From Nitrospira sp. CG24C (GTDB taxonomy: Bacteria; Nitrospirota; Nitrospiria; Nitrospirales; Nitrospiraceae): 64,000 nucleotides of DNA. The notes under the pieces were generated by a model that was not told the DNA's origin, did not search any database, and saw nothing but the letters and a program-made list of their open reading frames with translations. Of the stretch, positions 1 to 9,951 are shown in pieces. How positions within the stretch are numbered: position 1 is the stretch's first letter; every line of letters begins with the position of its first letter. Location of the stretch: the NCBI GenBank assembly GCA_002869885.2, contig NEWR02000010.1:210813-274812 (forward strand), given 5' to 3'. A program made the position numbers and the translations under genes.

Positions 1-1778
1 TTCAGTTGAATCCCGAACTGCCCGCTCTGGAAGTTCGCATTCACCGTCAGCACGCCATTGACGATCAAGTGACCGCTTGAAATGACGTAGGTCTGGGAGC
101 CATCGAGGCTGTGATAGGTGGCACCGTTATCGGTACTGATCCCGCCTTGGAGCAGTCCACCGTTGAAAACGATCCGACCCGTGGCGTCGGAATCCTCGAT
201 CTGATCGATCCCGTCTCCGTTGTTGTAATAGTACGTGTCGTTCCCCGCGCCCCCTTCGAGGCGGTCATTGCCGGTGCCGCCTTGGAGCGTGTCATTACCT
301 TGATTCCCTTCGAGGTGATCCGTGCCACCTTGCCCCATCAAGACATCATGGCCGTTTCCACCGTAAAGCTGATCGTCGGCACTGTTGCCGGTGAGCGTCT
401 CTGAGTTGGCCGAACCAAACAGATATTCCTGTGGGGTCGTCACGAGTTGCGCGAACAATCCAGCGGAAATCTCATACCCGCTCTGGTAATCCTTGAAGTG
501 CACACCGTTAAAGACATTGGTCAGGCTGGTTAAGAGTCCACCGTCCGTCCTGTTGATCTCCATCTTCTTGGCCAGGAACGCCGCCCGGTCGGTGACATAC
601 TCCGTCGTCAGTTCACCGGTTCCTGTACTCGCGTTAAACAGCTCGAGCGCGCCCCCTTGGTTGTGAGGACTATAGAGGGCGGCACTGCCTGCAATAACAA
701 AGGAATTCAGCTCCCGCAGGGCATAGCGGGTTGCCAGCCCCAGCGTGGAATCGAACTGCGCCATGGCTTGCAGATCACCGGCGGACTCATGCACCAAACT
801 GACGACCACCTTGGTGCCATCCATATTGGAATTGGTCGCCAAAGTTTGAATCGCGTTATACAGCGTGTCACGATCGCCGGTCTGCAGCGTGAGGGGCTGA
901 GGAGTGGGCGCGAGCAATTTTTGAAGCGCCACGACGGCCTGTTCCAGGCTGGTGGCAGGCTCTTTCGACATCGCATTCAGAATGTCGGTGACCTGCTGGA
1001 CCTGTACTTGCGCATCAAGTTTGCCGAACAGATCATACACTGCTAACGCGTCGGTGAGCGTCATGATTTGGTGATTGTTGCGCGGCGATCCGGCTTCGAT
1101 GAAGACCGGCAGCACTTGGCCAATGTGGGCACCCAACCCCGCGATCGGCGACAGGCCATTGGAGGCGACAAAGTTCGTGACTTTTGCAGCAGAGACTGGA
1201 TCGATCAGCGGATTAGGGACCCCCAAGGCTTCGAGAATGCTTCCGACAGCACCGCCGAACCCAGGGGCGTTGTAGGTGTAGACCTGGTCGATCCTCGCCT
1301 TGAACTCACTGTCTGCCATTAAGCCCTGAGCCAGGAAGCCACCGAGAGAGTGTCCGGTGACCGTGAAGTTTTGTTCAAAAAGTGGGGCTCCTGGTAGATC
1401 GCTGATCTCTCGGATGTAGTCTCGAAGCGCAATGTATTGTGGATTCAGTGTTGTAGAGCCTGCTAATGCTACGTTCACCAGATCAACCAGGAGATCCGCA
1501 GGACCGTTCGTCCCTCGGATTGCTAGAATTTTCGGTCCAGTAGGCTGTTGATTCCCATCAAGTGCTTGCAGCAGCGTGGCCGAAAAGCCAGAACCGTCGT
1601 CAGGGTGATGGTCTAGAACCGTATAACTGCTAGAGAACTGGTTGGCCAGGGTGCTAGGAAACCCTGTGTCAATAAGCTGGTTTTGTGGAATTGGCCCTAT
1701 GAAATCATCGGGCAATTGTGCATAAGCTGCCATCGAGAGTTGGGAGTACTGGAAGTAGGTGTTGAATTCGCTCGACAT
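1..1778 (-). CDS. RTX-repeat lipase-like protein (3' part beyond window)
   Basis: The gene reads leftward from ATG at 1778 and runs off the window, so the C-terminus is missing. The strong ribosome site AAGGAGG ends 5 bases before the start. The N-terminal half has an alpha/beta-hydrolase look with the nucleophile motif GHSLGG near residue 145, as in class 3-type lipases. It is followed by a helical region and then glycine/aspartate nonapeptides of the form GGxGxDxLxG near residues 470-520. RTX nonapeptides bind calcium and usually mark proteins exported by type I secretion without a cleaved signal, and no N-terminal signal peptide is seen here. It lies 18 bp after the exported repeat protein and may share its transcript. 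Lipase versus phospholipase specificity cannot be told. Confidence 0.88.
   Translation of the reverse strand, partial: MSSEFNTYFQYSQLSMAAYAQLPDDFIGPIPQNQLIDTGFPSTLANQFSSSYTVLDHHPDDGSGFSATLLQALDGNQQPTGPKILAIRGTNGPADLLVDLVNVALAGSTTLNPQYIALRDYIREISDLPGAPLFEQNFTVTGHSLGGFLAQGLMADSEFKARIDQVYTYNAPGFGGAVGSILEALGVPNPLIDPVSAAKVTNFVASNGLSPIAGLGAHIGQVLPVFIEAGSPRNNHQIMTLTDALAVYDLFGKLDAQVQVQQVTDILNAMSKEPATSLEQAVVALQKLLAPTPQPLTLQTGDRDTLYNAIQTLATNSNMDGTKVVVSLVHESAGDLQAMAQFDSTLGLATRYALRELNSFVIAGSAALYSPHNQGGALELFNASTGTGELTTEYVTDRAAFLAKKMEINRTDGGLLTSLTNVFNGVHFKDYQSGYEISAGLFAQLVTTPQEYLFGSANSETLTGNSADDQLYGGNGHDVLMGQGGTDHLEGNQGNDTLQGGTGNDRLEGGAGNDTYYYNNGDGIDQIEDSDATGRIVFNGGLLQGGISTDNGATYHSLDGSQTYVISSGHLIVNGVLTVNANFQSGQFGIQL
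217..373 (-). repeat. RTX calcium-binding nonapeptide repeats
   Basis: About five consecutive GGxGxDxLx units are encoded here, including GGNGHDVLMG and GGAGNDTYYY. The pattern is the parallel beta-roll of the RTX family, and it sits C-terminal to the lipase domain. Confidence 0.85.
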
Positions 1779-1796
1779 GATGACCTCCTTAAAGAA

Positions 1797-3629
1797 TCAC
1801 AGAGACGAATCGACCAAAATAGGGCATTGATCTCTCATGGGTGTCTCGGGAGTCGATCGTTCTATATCTACGATACCCTCTCGCTCCATGAGGCCTAGCC
1901 CAACCCCTAACAAGGCTTGGGCTTTGGCAAACATATTCTTCTGTCGGCGAGTCCAGTCGATCGCGCTTGCGTCACCACCAGCCTTCGCTTCGGCCTTCGT
2001 CAACTTCAAGACTGAGCCTTTGATCTCTATTGCAAGCCAATCTTCTTTCATCGCAAGGATGACTTGTTTCGCACTCGCAAAGTCTCTTTTCGCCGTCAGA
2101 AGATTTGCGACTCTGCCATAAGCATCTTTTTGCCCAGACACAGAACTGATCGTGTCCGCGGTACGAAGTGCACTTGGAACATCACCAGCTGCAGCCAGGA
2201 CCAGCGCAAGGGACGAGCGCCTGGTGTCCCTCTTGCTGCTGTCTTTTGGCGGTGAGTGCTTCAACAATGTCGCCGCTGACTCGGCAAGTTGTCGAAACAC
2301 TTCCGGCGACCCAAACGGGTCGTGAGTTCTGACGAGGGTTCGGACGACGGCGGCCAAGACTCCGGCTCGCTCCCAATCGTCGGTAACTTGCGCTGCCAGC
2401 TCGATAGCCTGTTTCGGATCTCCGGCCAACACCGCCAAGCCAGCAGCTGACGCGATCGCTGTATTTTTTGCCTCTTGGTCCGTTAACGACTCTACCCTGC
2501 GAAGCAAGAGTTGGACTGTGTAACGAGCACCTTCAAGGTCTCGCGCTTTAATTTGCCAATTCGCAATCTCCATTAAAATCTGGCCTCTTTCGGCAACTGG
2601 TATCGCTTCAATATTCTCCAGCGCATCTCGAAAGGTTTTTTCAATGGCATTGTTCTGACCGCTGACCGACTGTGCCCAGGCAAGGCAACCCAAGTGAATA
2701 GCTCTAGCCAGTGGTCGCTTGTCGCTTTGCCCTAACTGAATAGCTTGCTGGAATACTTGCTCGCTCGCCGCCTTAGCTCCGACTTCGGCTTGTGCTTTTG
2801 CTACCCAGATCAAGCCTCCGCCCTTCACCCCTTCTCCGCGTACGCCAAGCGTGGCCACAATCGCTTTGCGAAAACTCTCCTCACTCCCTGCTCGATCGCC
2901 CATGGTGGCTTGTGTTCGTGCGACATGTAACAGAGCCAGATAGCGATCCGGCGTATGCTTGGGTTCCGGCACCGCTTTGATAGCGTTCTGTAATGTGGCC
3001 GGCGCCTCGGGATCACCGGCTTCATGCTGTCGCTTGGCAATCAGGGCGTATACCGCCGCCTGATTGCGTTGCCGCCAAAGCTCAACACCATTTTTTGCAA
3101 AATTGCTTTGGGCCATGGTGACCGCTGCGGGGATATCTCCGGCCTTGATCACGGTATCTACGAGAATGAGCAGTTCATTATCGGCCACCCTGTTGCGTGT
3201 AGCGGTTTGGATGGCTCCTTTAATATCGCCATACTGCGCTTGGGCTAACGCGAGTAGATCGAGGCGTTTTGTTCCCGCTGCAGCCGCAAGGTCCCCAGCG
3301 CGCAGTTGGGCCTGTTCGATTTCTTCCAACAGCACGGTTTTCCTCTGCTCCAATGCGCGCAGCATCGTGGGACTCGTTGTCAGCTTGCTGGGCAGCGTAT
3401 AGCTCTCCGCTGACTGCTTGGCTTCCCGCAGAATCTTCCGTACCTCTACCAGCGCAGCCCCTTGCTCTGGCGTGAGTTTCGTTGATGTGTTGGGGGATAG
3501 CCCGACTGCGTCTGTGGCCGTTGAAGACGCGCTCGACGTGGCCGACTCCATTCCTGTTCCATGAGCAGGCAGCCCAAGGCCGACGATGACGGCAAGTACC
3601 AGTACGAACGGCACGACCTGTTTCTTCAT
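1797..3629 (-). CDS. Exported alpha-helical repeat (TPR-like) protein
   Basis: This 610-residue protein starts with a cleavable-type signal (MKKQVVPFVLVLAVIVGLGL, then Pro-Ala-His-Gly). The rest is almost all helix-forming, with recurring blocks such as AxxQAxxGDIxxA spaced about 35-40 residues apart, which fits tetratricopeptide-like solenoid repeats. No catalytic motif is visible. The C-terminal 20 residues run up to the ribosome site of the downstream RTX lipase, so the two are probably co-transcribed. A role as a periplasmic scaffold or secretion partner is possible, but the sequence does not show it. Confidence 0.75.
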   Translation of the reverse strand: MKKQVVPFVLVLAVIVGLGLPAHGTGMESATSSASSTATDAVGLSPNTSTKLTPEQGAALVEVRKILREAKQSAESYTLPSKLTTSPTMLRALEQRKTVLLEEIEQAQLRAGDLAAAAGTKRLDLLALAQAQYGDIKGAIQTATRNRVADNELLILVDTVIKAGDIPAAVTMAQSNFAKNGVELWRQRNQAAVYALIAKRQHEAGDPEAPATLQNAIKAVPEPKHTPDRYLALLHVARTQATMGDRAGSEESFRKAIVATLGVRGEGVKGGGLIWVAKAQAEVGAKAASEQVFQQAIQLGQSDKRPLARAIHLGCLAWAQSVSGQNNAIEKTFRDALENIEAIPVAERGQILMEIANWQIKARDLEGARYTVQLLLRRVESLTDQEAKNTAIASAAGLAVLAGDPKQAIELAAQVTDDWERAGVLAAVVRTLVRTHDPFGSPEVFRQLAESAATLLKHSPPKDSSKRDTRRSSLALVLAAAGDVPSALRTADTISSVSGQKDAYGRVANLLTAKRDFASAKQVILAMKEDWLAIEIKGSVLKLTKAEAKAGGDASAIDWTRRQKNMFAKAQALLGVGLGLMEREGIVDIERSTPETPMRDQCPILVDSSL

Positions 3630-3717
3630 GCGGCTATCCTCTCGATGAAGGCTTGCTCACCTGGGGACAGACTCTTCTTTTTCCATTGCACATGTGCCAT
3701 TCGGATATCTCTCAGAC

Positions 3718-4041
3718 TTAAGGTTTCGGCTTCGGCTGCCGTGCATCGCGCAGCCCGACTAAGACTTGCTGAATCTGCTGATGCAATCGCGCCAGTATGT
3801 CCACGCTCATGGCCACGCGAGTGACGAGCGTGCCGTCCAATCCTTTTGGCGCGGCCTGTCCGTCTTTGGCCGTCTTGGCAATGGCAGCCAGCAGCGCCGG
3901 CTCGATGAACCCGAAATCGAGGTAGGCGATCCCCTGCGCGACGCCGACGTTCGTATAGTTCGTGGCTTTGGGATGGGCCGACGATTCGCCGGGTTTCAAC
4001 CGCACGTTCAACGAAATGGTCTTGTCTGTGGCGTCACTCAT
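3718..4041 (-). CDS. Small conserved-looking protein, possibly DUF3467-like
   Basis: This is a 107-residue protein with no signal peptide and no membrane segment. The core NYTNVGVAQGIAYLDFGFIE followed by VTRVAMSVDILARLHQQIQQ resembles the short beta-rich DUF3467 family, where an aromatic-rich LDFG stretch precedes a helix; this is recognised by eye only. The C-terminus is basic and proline-rich. It lies about 90 bp upstream of the exported repeat protein in the same direction. Function unknown. Confidence 0.6.
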   Translation of the reverse strand: MSDATDKTISLNVRLKPGESSAHPKATNYTNVGVAQGIAYLDFGFIEPALLAAIAKTAKDGQAAPKGLDGTLVTRVAMSVDILARLHQQIQQVLVGLRDARQPKPKP

Positions 4042-4085
4042 GTGAGACGGCTCCTTCTACGACAGATCCATGAAATAGGGCTCTC

Positions 4086-4127
4086 AGGTGCGAGGAGGTG
4101 CGAGGAGGTGCGAGGAGGTGCGAGGAG
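4086..4127. repeat. 10-bp tandem repeat, about four units
   Basis: The unit CGAGGAGGTG is repeated perfectly three times and followed by a partial unit. It lies in the 338-bp gap between the small protein at 4041 and the DUF62 gene at 4380. No gene is seen in that gap. The short period without spacers excludes CRISPR. Confidence 0.85.
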
Positions 4128-4379
4128 AATATATTTGCATACTCATCTTGATTCCTACGAAAGGTCGGCGGACTATAGAGAGCCATGTGGTCCCCTGTCA
4201 AGATACGTAGTATGCCTAGATGTTCCCTTCACACCGGCAGAAAACAGCTCCAGGAAACGTTTTCCACCCGTGCCAGAACAACAATCTTGGAAGTCCAAGC
4301 GGGTAACGCTGCAATCAAGGTTCTTCACCTCTCGCCTTTCGCGCACCTCCCGCATGTCTCGTGAATTTCGCGTGTGGGC

Positions 4380-5180
4380 TTACGACACTTCGATCCGTTC
4401 GCCCCTCCCCACCTGCAAGAGATCGGTAGCGGAGGCTTCTTTCAGAAAGACTTCGAGCTTGCCGTTGCTATTGATGAGCGCGGACGGATTCTCCGCCATT
4501 CCCTCGCTGTAACTATTCACCACCCCTTCAATGATCCGCTCACCGATCCGAATGGACAATTGCCGGCCCATCGCGACCGAACGCGCCTCTTCGAGATGCT
4601 GCTGGGTCAGGTTTGAAATCAGATTTCCGAACCGATCCACGTGGACAATCTCACCGACCAAGACGGTCTGCTCCCAACGTGGCTGAGCGATCAGAAAGGT
4701 CCGGTAATCTCCGATGACCGGCCCATACGACTCAAACGGTTCGTCTTTGGCGAGTCTGGCCGCGACCGGAGCAAGGAGATCCCGACCGTCGAAGGTATGG
4801 CCCGGCGATTCACGCCGAAACTTTCGCCGATCGATCTCGCGCACTTCGACCGACTGCTCGTCATCGAATATGTAGGTGAGTACGCCATTGTCCGGCGCGA
4901 GGAAAACGTACCCTGCGCTCTTGACGATAATTGCCCGCCGCTCGCTGCCGACGCCAGGATCGACCACCACAACATGGATAGTGCCCTCGGGAAACTCGCG
5001 ATAGCAGGATTTGAGAAAGTAACCGGCTTCGTCGATTCTGTGCGGAGCGATCTGATGGGAGAGATCGACAATACGGGCTTGAGGATGAATCGAGAGGATC
5101 GCCCCCTTCATCGCGGCGACGAACCAATCGCGGTCGCCGAAATCGGTCAGGAGCGTGATGAGCCTCAGAGAGGGCGGCAC
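4380..5180 (-). CDS. DUF62-family SAM hydrolase (SAM hydroxide adenosyltransferase)
   Basis: The N-terminal signature ITLLTDFGDRDWFVAAMKG and the later VVVDPGVGSERR and APDNGVLT are diagnostic for the DUF62/SAM chlorinase-fluorinase fold. Most bacterial members hydrolyse S-adenosylmethionine to adenosine and methionine. An upstream in-frame ATG at 5246 exists, but it lies inside a dispersed repeat element (5219-5384). I therefore prefer the GTG at 5180, which places LITLLTDFG a few residues from the N-terminus as in the family; no good ribosome site is visible for it. The gene follows greA on the same strand, separated by the element, and ends the minus-strand pyrimidine cluster. Confidence 0.85.
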   Translation of the reverse strand: MPPSLRLITLLTDFGDRDWFVAAMKGAILSIHPQARIVDLSHQIAPHRIDEAGYFLKSCYREFPEGTIHVVVVDPGVGSERRAIIVKSAGYVFLAPDNGVLTYIFDDEQSVEVREIDRRKFRRESPGHTFDGRDLLAPVAARLAKDEPFESYGPVIGDYRTFLIAQPRWEQTVLVGEIVHVDRFGNLISNLTQQHLEEARSVAMGRQLSIRIGERIIEGVVNSYSEGMAENPSALINSNGKLEVFLKEASATDLLQVGRGERIEVS

Positions 5181-5218
5181 GCTAGCCAGTATGTATTGGG
5201 CAAGAGGAAAATATTTTG

Positions 5219-5384
5219 CAGGATGCTCAAAATGGCCGTCCAGCAAGGCCGCAGCGATCTATCACCTACTAAGGGGTGGCTGGGATGATCCCCACTGCGC
5301 GCGTCCAACGAGGGCCTTCTCAGGCCGCGCGTTGCGCGAGCACAGGGATCGTCCCAGCTACCCCGCTCCATTTTCAGCATCCTG
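5219..5384. mobile_element. MITE-like element copy A
   Basis: The ends form an inverted repeat (CAGGATGCTCAAAATGG and CCATTTTCAGCATCCTG). The interior has the 24-nt core shared by all copies, GGCCGTCCAGCAAGGCCGCA plus four bases, and a GC-rich palindromic module also present in copy G. It begins immediately after the greA stop codon (TAG then CAGGATG on the minus strand). No transposase is encoded. Confidence 0.8.
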
Positions 5385-5861
5385 CTAGAGCTCCTCGAAG
5401 CGGATCTCCACCACTTCATATTCGACCATCTTCACAGGCGTCTTAACCTCGACGAAATCGCCGACTCGTTTTCCAATCAGCGCCTTGCCGACCGGAGATT
5501 GAATCGAGATGCGGTTCACTTTCATATCGGCTTCATCCTGCCCCACCAGCGTGTATTGCCGCTTCGACTGCGACTCCTGTTCGATCACAAGCACCGTGGC
5601 GCCGAACACGATGGTCTCAGAAACTCGCCCGGCGGTTTCGATGATCCGGGCCTCGGCCAGTTTCGACTGCAGTTCCACGATACGGGATTCGATGAATCCC
5701 TGGCGTTCTTTGGCGGCATCGTACTCTGCGTTCTCGCTCAAATCACCATGGGCGCGCGCTTCCGCAATAGCTTCGATATTTTTGGCGCGCTCGACTTTGC
5801 GAAGACGATCAAGCTCTGCCTGGAGCGCCTCATGTCCTTTTCTCGTAATCGGTGTCGGCAT
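5385..5861 (-). CDS. greA: Transcription elongation factor GreA
   Basis: GreA rescues backtracked RNA polymerase by inducing transcript cleavage through its N-terminal coiled coil. The protein has the full family layout: PITRKGHEALQAELDRL, the coiled-coil signature GDLSENAEYDAAKERQ near residue 40, and the C-terminal FKBP-like domain with SPVGKALIGKRVGD. Length (158-160 residues) is typical. ATG at 5861 is used here; an in-frame TTG two codons upstream (5867) is better spaced from AGAGGA and could be the true start. It follows carB by 9-15 bp, so it is co-transcribed. Confidence 0.95.
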   Translation of the reverse strand: MPTPITRKGHEALQAELDRLRKVERAKNIEAIAEARAHGDLSENAEYDAAKERQGFIESRIVELQSKLAEARIIETAGRVSETIVFGATVLVIEQESQSKRQYTLVGQDEADMKVNRISIQSPVGKALIGKRVGDFVEVKTPVKMVEYEVVEIRFEEL

Positions 5862-5876
5862 GGTCAACGATGTCCT

Positions 5877-8800
5877 CTATGAATGGTGGTGATATTCCTG
5901 CAACGACCGAATGGTGAGTTCTTTCTTGAGAATCGCTTCAATACCCATGACCGCCGCTCGCGCCCCTCGTATGGTGGTATAGTACGCCAGCCCTTTGTTC
6001 AGAGCCTCCCGGCGGATCGACAATGAATCGGCATGCGACGACGCGTTACTCACCGTGTTCACGACCAACGCCACCTGCCCGTTCTTGATATGGTCCACGA
6101 CATGGGGCCGGCCTTCCATGACCTTGTTCACGGTTTCCGCATGGACCTCATGGCTCCGCAAATACGCAGCCGTTCCACTCGTCGCTTGAATGTTAAACCC
6201 CAGCCGCTGGAGCTGTCGCGCGACTTCCAACGATGCCGGGCGGTCGCTCTCCTTGACACTGATGAATGCTGTGCCGCCCCTCGGCAGCGGCGCGCCGGCT
6301 CCTGCTTGGGATTTCGCGAAGGCCCATCCGAAATCCTGATCGATCCCCATCACTTCTCCGGTGGACTTCATCTCCGGGCCCAGGAGCACATCCACCCCTG
6401 GGAACTTATTAAAGGGGAAAACGGATTCTTTCACCGATAAGTGAACGGGAGTAGGGGCCTCGATCAACCCCAGATCGGGAAGGCTCTTGCCCACCATGGT
6501 CTTCATCGCCAGCTTCGCCAACGGCACCCCGATGGCTTTACTCACAAACGGCACCGTGCGCGAGCCGCGAGGATTGACCTCCAGTACATAGATGGTGTGA
6601 TCTTTGATGGCAAATTGCGCATTCATCAGGCCGATCACGCCCAGCTCCAGAGCCAGGGCCTTCATTTGCCGGCGAATCTCTTCGACCACGCTCTGATCGA
6701 GCGAATAGGGCGGCAACGAGCAGGCCGAGTCCCCCGAATGCACCCCGGCTTCTTCAATATGTTCCATAATCCCGGCGACCACGACGTTCGTTCCATCCGA
6801 TATGGCGTCGGCATCGACTTCAATCGCATCCGATAAATACTTGTCGATCAGTACCGGATGTTTCGGCGAGGCTTTGACCGCCGACTTCATATACTCCAGC
6901 AAGCTGGGTTCATCGTAGACGATCTGCATGGATCGCCCGCCCAACACATACGAAGGCCGCGCCATGACCGGATAGCTGATCTGCGCGGCAATCTTGAGGG
7001 CCTCGTCTACGGATCGAGCCATGCCGCTCTCCGCCTGGCGGAGTCCGAGCTTATTCAAGAGATCGCGGAACCGTTCCCGGTCTTCCGCGCGATCGATCGC
7101 GTCTGGACTCGTGCCCAGTATTCGCACCCCGGCTTTAGACAGGGGCAGCGCGAGCTTGAGGGGCGTCTGTCCGCCGAACTGTAACACGACTCCCAACGGC
7201 TGCTCGCGCTCTACGATGTTGAGAACGTCTTCTTCGGTCAAGGGCTCGAAATAGAGCCGATCCGACGTGTCGTAGTCTGTACTCACGGTTTCGGGATTAC
7301 AATTCACCATGATCGACTCGATACCTTCTTCCCGAAGCGCCATCGCTGCATGGACACAACAGTAATCGAATTCAATCCCCTGTCCGATACGGTTCGGCCC
7401 TCCACCGAGGATCATCACTTTCTTCCGGTCTGTCGGGCGAGCCTCACATTCGCTTCCGTACGTCGAATAGAGATAGGGCGTATGGGCTTCGAACTCTGCG
7501 GCGCAGGTGTCGACCCGTTTATAGGTCACCCCTCTCCTACCCTGGCCGGCCTTGGCACGTTGTTTCCTAACCGTAGCCGCGGTCGCGCCGACGAGATGAG
7601 CGATACGATCGTCTGAAAAACCCAATTCTTTGGCCTCCCACAGCAGCGACTCGTCAAGCACTGTGGGTTTCTTTCCGGCCCGAGTGGCCAGCAAGGTTTC
7701 AAATTGCATCAGCTCACGGATCTGTTCCAGGAACCAGGGATCGATCTTCGTGAGCGCAAACAGATCGTCATTGGAGAGGCCGAGACGTATGCCGTCCGCG
7801 ACGTGCCACAGCCGCTCGGCAATCGGGGTTCGCAAATGTTGGCGCACTCGCTCAAGCGCCGGTTGCCGATCGAACCCCTCGGGTATGCCGTGATCCAATC
7901 CCTCCCGCGACGAGAGCCCGTTCATGTTCAACTCCAGCGAACGAATCGCCTTCTGTAAGGACTCTTTAAAGGTGCGCCCGATTGCCATCACTTCGCCCAC
8001 CGATTTCATCTGCGTCGTGAGGGTGGGATCGGCCCCTCGGAATTTTTGGAAGGCAAAGCGGGGGATCTTCACCACCACATAGTCGATCGTGGGTTCGAAT
8101 GAGGCTTTGGTTACGCCGGTGATGTCGTTGGTGATTTCATCCAACGTATAACCCACGGCAAGCTTCGCGGCAATCTTGGCGATGGGAAACCCCGTGGCCT
8201 TCGAAGCGAGCGCAGAGCTCCTCGACACGCGCGGATTCATTTCGATCACCACCATGTCGCCGTTTTTGGGATCCAGGCCGAACTGCACGTTCGACCCGCC
8301 GGTATCGACGCCGATCTCGCGCATGATCCGTACAGCCGCATCCCTCATACGCTGATACTCTTTGTCCGACAATGTCATGGCCGGCGCGACCGTAATGCTG
8401 TCGCCCGTGTGCACCCCCATCGGATCCAGGTTTTCGATCGGACAGACAATGACGACATTGTCTTTGAGGTCCCGCATCACCTCCAACTCGTATTCTTTCC
8501 ACCCAATCAGGGATTCTTCGATCAGCACTTGGCTGACCGGACTCATGGCCAAGGCCCAATCGATCAGCTTCTCGAACTCTTCCCGGTTGTATGCGATATT
8601 CCCGCCGGTTCCACCCATGGTGAACGACGGCCGAATGATCGACGGAAATCCGGTCTGATCGAGAATCTTGATAGCTTCATCACGGGTATGCGCCGTACCG
8701 CTGGCCGGCACTCGCAGCCCGATCCGCTGCATCGCATGTTTGAAAGCTTCGCGGTCCTCGGCCTTGTGGATCGCCTCGGCAGACGCGCCGATCAATTTGA

Positions 8801-9137
8801 CGCCATACTTTTCGAGCGTTCCCCGCTTGACCAATGCCATCGTTGTATTCAACGCGGTCTGCCCGCCCATGGTCGGGAGCAGGGCGTCGGGGCGTTCGCG
8901 CTCGATCACTTTCTCCACGACCTCGACCGTAATCGGCTCCACATAAGTCCGGTCCGCCAACTCAGGATCGGTCATGATCGTCGCGGGGTTGCTATTGATG
9001 AGAATCACCCGGTAACCCTCTTCTTTGAGGGCCTTGCAGGCCTGCGTGCCGGAATAGTCGAACTCACAGGCCTGACCGATTACAATCGGTCCGGATCCTA
9101 TCAATAATATGGACTTGATGTCGGTTCGCTTTGGCAC
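5877..9137 (-). CDS. carB: Carbamoyl-phosphate synthase large subunit
   Basis: This 1086-residue protein makes carbamoyl phosphate from ammonia, bicarbonate and two ATP, for pyrimidine and arginine synthesis. Both ATP-grasp halves are present: the start [20 protein letters not shown] and the second-half [20 protein letters not shown]. The C-terminal MGS-like allosteric domain ([15 protein letters not shown]) follows. Length is normal. It pairs with carA at 12.1-13.3 kb, but the two are separated by sppA, an M48 protease, a truncated mrp and repeats. greA follows by a few bases. The last residues are LQEYHHHS. Confidence 0.98.
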   Translation of the reverse strand: MPKRTDIKSILLIGSGPIVIGQACEFDYSGTQACKALKEEGYRVILINSNPATIMTDPELADRTYVEPITVEVVEKVIERERPDALLPTMGGQTALNTTMALVKRGTLEKYGVKLIGASAEAIHKAEDREAFKHAMQRIGLRVPASGTAHTRDEAIKILDQTGFPSIIRPSFTMGGTGGNIAYNREEFEKLIDWALAMSPVSQVLIEESLIGWKEYELEVMRDLKDNVVIVCPIENLDPMGVHTGDSITVAPAMTLSDKEYQRMRDAAVRIMREIGVDTGGSNVQFGLDPKNGDMVVIEMNPRVSRSSALASKATGFPIAKIAAKLAVGYTLDEITNDITGVTKASFEPTIDYVVVKIPRFAFQKFRGADPTLTTQMKSVGEVMAIGRTFKESLQKAIRSLELNMNGLSSREGLDHGIPEGFDRQPALERVRQHLRTPIAERLWHVADGIRLGLSNDDLFALTKIDPWFLEQIRELMQFETLLATRAGKKPTVLDESLLWEAKELGFSDDRIAHLVGATAATVRKQRAKAGQGRRGVTYKRVDTCAAEFEAHTPYLYSTYGSECEARPTDRKKVMILGGGPNRIGQGIEFDYCCVHAAMALREEGIESIMVNCNPETVSTDYDTSDRLYFEPLTEEDVLNIVEREQPLGVVLQFGGQTPLKLALPLSKAGVRILGTSPDAIDRAEDRERFRDLLNKLGLRQAESGMARSVDEALKIAAQISYPVMARPSYVLGGRSMQIVYDEPSLLEYMKSAVKASPKHPVLIDKYLSDAIEVDADAISDGTNVVVAGIMEHIEEAGVHSGDSACSLPPYSLDQSVVEEIRRQMKALALELGVIGLMNAQFAIKDHTIYVLEVNPRGSRTVPFVSKAIGVPLAKLAMKTMVGKSLPDLGLIEAPTPVHLSVKESVFPFNKFPGVDVLLGPEMKSTGEVMGIDQDFGWAFAKSQAGAGAPLPRGGTAFISVKESDRPASLEVARQLQRLGFNIQATSGTAAYLRSHEVHAETVNKVMEGRPHVVDHIKNGQVALVVNTVSNASSHADSLSIRREALNKGLAYYTTIRGARAAVMGIEAILKKELTIRSLQEYHHHS

Positions 9138-9151
9138 AGAGACCTCATGAG

Positions 9152-9273
9152 CAGGCTGTTGATAAAGTCCGCCAGCGGCGTTCTCACATCGTGAAGAGGC
9201 TCAACGTACCGAAGCGTACGCCTCGCCTCTTCGCTCGCTGCGGCCTTGCTGGACGGCCTTTCTGAACAGCCTG
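9152..9273. mobile_element. MITE-like element copy B
   Basis: Diverged ends CAGGCTGTT and GAACAGCCTG enclose the shared core (TCGCTGCGGCCTTGCTGGAC) and the module CGCCAGC..CGTTCTCACATCG. It is the reverse-complement arrangement of copy E. It lies just upstream of carB. Confidence 0.7.
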
Positions 9274-9350
9274 CAAGCCATTCAACTTCCGTCAGTGATC
9301 TCAGGCGTGGTGTCGTTTCCGGTCTCGTCATTTAGTTTGTCAATAAACTG
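9199..9350. repeat. 152-bp direct repeat, left copy
   Basis: It is close to identical with 9791-9942 in the same orientation and of the same length, from TCAACGTACCGAAGCG to the end GTTTGTCAATAAACTG. It spans the right half of element B and the unique flank beyond it. The pair brackets the truncated mrp. Confidence 0.85.
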
Positions 9351-9365
9351 CTAGGGGTTCCCGTT

Positions 9366-9857
9366 ATGGCGGTTGAAAAAGATCTGAAGACCATTCTTGG
9401 CAAATTGAAGTACTCAGACGACGCCAAAGTGCTCGCACAGATTTCAGAAAATACTAAACAGGTCCATGCTCGCATGGCCGGCATCAAGCACAAGCTGGTG
9501 GTCATGAGCGGAAAAGGCGGCGTGGGCAAGAGCATGACCACGGTCAATTTGGCCTTGGCTTTTGCTCGGCAAGGGGCGAAGGTCGGACTGTTGGACGTGG
9601 ATCTGAATGGCCCCTGTGTGCCTCGCATGTTGGGGATGCACGGCCAGTCGTTGACTATGAGGCCTGAGGGGGCGATTCCCCCGGTCGGGCCACTCGGGGT
9701 GAAAGTCGCGTCGATGGATTTCTTCTTGGATGATGCATCGCCGGTTCGTTGGAAAGGGCCGATGGATGTCAGCCCGGTCTGGTTAGGGTTGCTCAACGTA
9801 CCGAAGCGTACGCCTCGCCTCTTCGCTCGCTGCGGCCTTGCTGGACGGCCTTTCTGA
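9366..9857 (+). pseudogene. mrp: Truncated Mrp/NBP35-type P-loop ATPase
   Basis: Mrp/NBP35 proteins are iron-sulfur cluster carriers. The intact N-terminal part has the deviant Walker A MSGKGGVGKS near residue 55, then GLLDVDLNGPCVPRMLG, and VRWKGPMDVSPVWLG. Family similarity stops after this point (about 9788). The remaining codons come from a dispersed repeat copy and end at a stop, so the rest of the ATPase domain and the CxxC cluster motif are lost. It is the only plus-strand gene in the pyrimidine cluster and is bracketed by a 152-bp direct repeat. A ribosome site AGGGG precedes the start. The product would be about 163 residues and is probably not functional. Confidence 0.85.
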
Positions 9858-9942
9858 ACAGCCTGCAGGCTACTCAGCTTCCGTCAGTAATCTCAAACTT
9901 GGTGTCGTTTCCGGTGTCGTCATCGAGTTTGTCAACAATTTG
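9791..9942. repeat. 152-bp direct repeat, right copy (contains half element C)
   Basis: This is the second copy of 9199-9350. Its first part is the right half of the MITE-like element (ending GAACAGCCTG at about 9865), and the rest copies the flank GTGTCGTTTCCGG. It joins directly to the broken end of mrp. Confidence 0.85.
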
Positions 9943-9951
9943 TTAGCAGCG

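Noticed and set aside
4086-4127. Tandem repeat as CRISPR
   Set aside because: A 10-bp unit without spacers; no cas genes.
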